NCBI GenBank assembly: GCA_002437565.1
Contig: DJQL01000034.1
Coordinates: forward strand, 3,258 to 10,382
DNA from: Prevotella sp. UBA6387
GTDB taxonomy: Bacteria > Bacteroidota > Bacteroidia > Bacteroidales > Bacteroidaceae
Direction: 5' to 3'
DNA length: 7,125 bases
Shown here piece after piece: positions 4,945 through 7,125 of this stretch (position 1 is its first letter; each line of letters begins with the position of its first letter). Below the pieces are notes generated by a model. The model saw only the letters and a list, made by a program, of their open reading frames with translations, ran no database searches and was not told where the DNA came from. A program made the position numbers and the translations under genes.

Positions 4945-6336
4945 TTACTTGATTATTGCATTTGCCCCAAGAGTTAACGTGAAATCGTCAATCAGAACGT
5001 CTCCACCTGGGTTCTTGCTGTTCATTATGACCAAGCAGTAAGTGCCGTCTTCAGCAATGGTGAACGTATGTGTCACCTTTACCCATTCAGAATTGGTCAA
5101 GTTGTTCACATAATCACCGTATACATAGTTGCCCACTTTGCCATCAGTCACAGGTACATAGCCTGGACGTACTGACGCTCCAGTAGCTGTTGCCGCCTTA
5201 GCGTAGAAAGTCATGGTATATTCGCCAGCCTTCAATGTAGTCTCTTTGTAGCCAAGGCGTTTGTTGGCTGACGTTGTTCCAGTCACTTTCACGGCGTATT
5301 TACCACCATGTGCGTCGGTGCTTTGGCTAAGTGTGGCATTGCCAGCGGTAGAAGTGGTTTTCCAATTGTTTGGCTGACCACTTGACCAATTCTCAAAGTC
5401 ACCATTTGCGGCTTTCGTGTCACCAGTATTACCACCTGTGCTTCCTCCTCCATTGCTCTTCAAGGACACGAGATAAGCCTTGCCTTGAACAGTCTCTGGC
5501 GTGTTGCCTTTATAATTAACGACCTTTCCGCAAACTACGACATCATCGCCAGGGTTCAGTGTAGTGCCAGAGGTGTATTTCTCGTTATTGAGATAGAGGG
5601 CGCGAAAAACACAGAACTGGTTGTCGGCATTGCCGTCGTCGGAGATGTAGAAAGTGGCGTTGCCATATTGTGTGCTGTATTGATCCTTGACCGATACCAC
5701 CTTGCCCTTGATGTACACATCCTTTTCTGATTCCACGTCAGCTGCAAGAGAAGACGCGTATTTGTTGGCTGCAACGCTGTTGTACGGATTGTCTTTTGAC
5801 CCATCGCCTGTAGCTTCGCCCTCAGAAGGTGTCGTGCCGCCCTCGGTCTTGCCGTTGAGACTGTAGATATAGCTTGAACCCTTGCCCACTGTTTCTGGGG
5901 TGTTGCCCTGATAGTTTGTGAACTTGCCGCAGACAACAACAGAGTCGCCAACTTCGAGCTTGTCGCTGGCAGTGAACTTGCGGTTGCCGAGGTAATAGCT
6001 CTGGAAGATGTAAATCTCGTTGTTGCCGTCGTCGGTGATGTAGTAGTTGGCATTGCCATACTGCTCTGTCTCGATTTGCTTTATCTGCTTGACTGCACCT
6101 TTCACGTAGATGGCGGTAGGTGTCTCCTCGCCAGAGGCGAGTGCGCTGACCACATTGAGTGCCGCGGCCACATTGTAAGGGTCAGCGGCTGTTCCAGTGC
6201 CTTTCGGCTCTGTGGTTGTGGATGGTTCTTCACCGCTGCCAGAGCCTGGCTCCTCATATGGCATTGGCACGTCAGAACAAGCGGCAAATGAGAAAAGGGC
6301 CGCGAATGCGAATGCTAATTTGATGATGGTTTTCAT
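4945..6336 (-). CDS. Lipoprotein with two tandem OB-like domains (DUF6359-like) and a C-terminal beta-sandwich domain
   Basis: 463 aa. The signal peptide MKTIIKLAFAFAALFSFAAC ends in a lipobox with Cys20, followed by an acidic/Gly/Ser linker, so it is an envelope lipoprotein. Two related domains follow (about 47-160 and 178-293). Each starts with G-DG/TG-x-DPYN-type residues, then (Y)VKG/IKGKV, YGNA-x-YI-DDG, VVVCGK, and NYxGNTPETV. The fold appears to be a small OB-like barrel of the kind annotated DUF6359 in Bacteroidota; the label is from memory. After a Gly/Asn linker, 310-460 (NGDFENW, AGEYTMTFYAKA, VLIDDFTLTLG) resembles a galactose-binding-like, CBM-type sandwich. Ligand unknown: nucleic acid or glycan are both possible. 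It follows the DUF5689 gene by 45 nt, so the two probably form an operon; no canonical terminator was seen after it. Confidence 0.85.
   Translation of the reverse strand: MKTIIKLAFAFAALFSFAACSDVPMPYEEPGSGSGEEPSTTTEPKGTGTAADPYNVAAALNVVSALASGEETPTAIYVKGAVKQIKQIETEQYGNANYYITDDGNNEIYIFQSYYLGNRKFTASDKLEVGDSVVVCGKFTNYQGNTPETVGKGSSYIYSLNGKTEGGTTPSEGEATGDGSKDNPYNSVAANKYASSLAADVESEKDVYIKGKVVSVKDQYSTQYGNATFYISDDGNADNQFCVFRALYLNNEKYTSGTTLNPGDDVVVCGKVVNYKGNTPETVQGKAYLVSLKSNGGGSTGGNTGDTKAANGDFENWSSGQPNNWKTTSTAGNATLSQSTDAHGGKYAVKVTGTTSANKRLGYKETTLKAGEYTMTFYAKAATATGASVRPGYVPVTDGKVGNYVYGDYVNNLTNSEWVKVTHTFTIAEDGTYCLVIMNSKNPGGDVLIDDFTLTLGANAIIK
5458..6198 (-). repeat. Internal domain duplication in the OB-fold lipoprotein
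   Basis: Segments 5857-6198 (domain 1) and 5458-5805 (domain 2) encode the same domain twice. Shared strings include YGNA, DDG, VVVCGK and GNTPETV at matching positions. Nucleotide identity has clearly decayed, so the duplication is old and probably functional, unlike a recent slippage event. Confidence 0.85.
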
Positions 6337-6381
6337 ATCTATTATTTAATTGTTCTTGTTATAGTGAATTGTGATGTGTGT

Positions 6382-7125
6382 TTATTGCTTGACCACGATG
6401 TCTGAAGTCTTGCGGATGAGGATTTGCCAAGTGGAGTTGTATCTTGTGGCAATGCCCGTGATGTCGCATTTCAGTTTTTTCTTCGCCTCGCTGTCGTAAG
6501 GCAATGTCATGGCGGCGAAGTCGGCGTAGGTGCTGGTGCGAACTACGACATTGGAACCATATCCGTCGAGTTCCTGGTTCACGGCGTTGCCAGTGGAGGT
6601 GCCAGTGGTGAATGTAGACTTGCCGTCGGCCTCCTTGAACGTGACATCTTTCAAGGTGACGAGCTTGCCGCAGTTAGCATCCATGAGCTTGGTGTCCTTG
6701 ATGGTGTTGAAGTCTATTGGCTGAATCACGGAAGCGTCTGGCGAGCCAATGATCTTGAAGTGCTTTGCCCAGATGTCTTTCTGCATACGGCCGATGCTGT
6801 TGCCATTGTAAGGCGCGCCTATCTCTGGCTGCTTGCGGTAGCCACCTATGTATAATCCCTTTAGGTCAACGAGGATCTCAGACCCTTCAGCAAGGTAGCC
6901 ATTCAGTCCGCCCTCGTTGATGGCTATGATGATGGCCGCCGTGTTGTCTTGCAGCGTCACCTGCTTGTAGATGTTGCCGCCCACGTCGTTGCCAGTGATG
7001 CGGCCTTTTATCATGATATCCTTGTCTATTTGCTTGTTCTGGTCTGTCGAGGCGAAAACATTGGGATATTCCTTTATCAGCTCCGCTATGGTGATGACGT
7101 TCTGCTCCGTGAGGCTGTTGTTGCC
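6382..7125 (-). CDS. DUF5689 domain protein (5' end outside window)
   Basis: The reading frame is open to the right edge, giving 247 visible residues before the stop; the internal Met at 7014 is not the start. The visible part opens with NSLTEQNVITIAELIKEY, continues DIMIKGRITGNDVGGNIYK and VTLQDNTAAIIIAI, and ends WQILIRKTSDIVVKQ. The pattern TIAEL...IxGrVtgNDxxGNiYK...lqDntgAI is the DUF5689 signature; this is an OB-like, presumably secreted or lipid-anchored Bacteroidota family whose biochemical role is not established. A signal peptide, if any, is outside the window. It is the upstream neighbour of the tandem OB-like lipoprotein and shares the I/VKG...GN..Y...D motif with it, so the two genes carry three OB-like units. 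Confidence 0.88.
   Translation of the reverse strand, partial: GNNSLTEQNVITIAELIKEYPNVFASTDQNKQIDKDIMIKGRITGNDVGGNIYKQVTLQDNTAAIIIAINEGGLNGYLAEGSEILVDLKGLYIGGYRKQPEIGAPYNGNSIGRMQKDIWAKHFKIIGSPDASVIQPIDFNTIKDTKLMDANCGKLVTLKDVTFKEADGKSTFTTGTSTGNAVNQELDGYGSNVVVRTSTYADFAAMTLPYDSEAKKKLKCDITGIATRYNSTWQILIRKTSDIVVKQ

Noticed and set aside
6382..7014. Complete 210-aa gene starting at 7014
   Set aside because: The frame is open for 37 more codons to the edge and encodes the conserved start of the DUF5689 domain, so the gene is partial.
1..7125. CRISPR array, tRNA, rRNA or complete insertion sequence
   Set aside because: No regularly spaced repeat array, cloverleaf, rRNA segment or transposase was found.

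Overview
The window looks like a chromosomal segment from a Bacteroidota species of the Prevotella/Segatella type. This is inferred from three things: Bacteroidales-style promoters (TTTG, then about 20 nt, then TAnnTTTG) upstream of two genes, little sign of Shine-Dalgarno sequences, and families typical of that phylum (DUF5689, OB-fold surface lipoproteins, zinc-free L31). No 16S rRNA or other species marker is present. Every convincing gene is on the minus strand, so gene order is described from the right edge to the left.

Right part (7125 to about 3477): a DUF5689 protein cut by the window edge is followed after 45 nt by a lipoprotein with two tandem OB-like domains and a C-terminal beta-sandwich-like domain. 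Then comes rpmE (type B ribosomal protein L31) with its own promoter and intrinsic terminator. Next is a lipoprotein of the DNA/RNA non-specific endonuclease (NUC1) family, also closed by an intrinsic terminator. Apart from rpmE, this reads as an envelope-located set for binding and cutting nucleic acid. That joint role is inference.

Middle (about 3476 to 3262): no gene. It holds a compact nested palindrome (3315-3397) in which one arm can pair with either of two partners.

Left-middle (3189 to 668): a probable two-gene operon, an EamA-family (DMT) transporter followed 17 nt later by nadB (L-aspartate oxidase, first step of de novo NAD synthesis). A housekeeping-type promoter sits directly before the transporter and helps fix its start. 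The nadB stop codon lies inside a small hairpin next to a GC-rich hairpin repeat.

Left end (657 to 1): a small Vsr-like (DUF559) endonuclease gene lies between two inverted copies of a GC-rich hairpin repeat, with a 19-bp direct duplication at its 3' end. This is the best candidate for an under-described element: a nuclease gene packaged between palindromic repeats, formally similar to REP/RAYT arrangements but with a different enzyme. A further minus-strand reading frame begins at 73 and runs off the left edge through one repeat copy.
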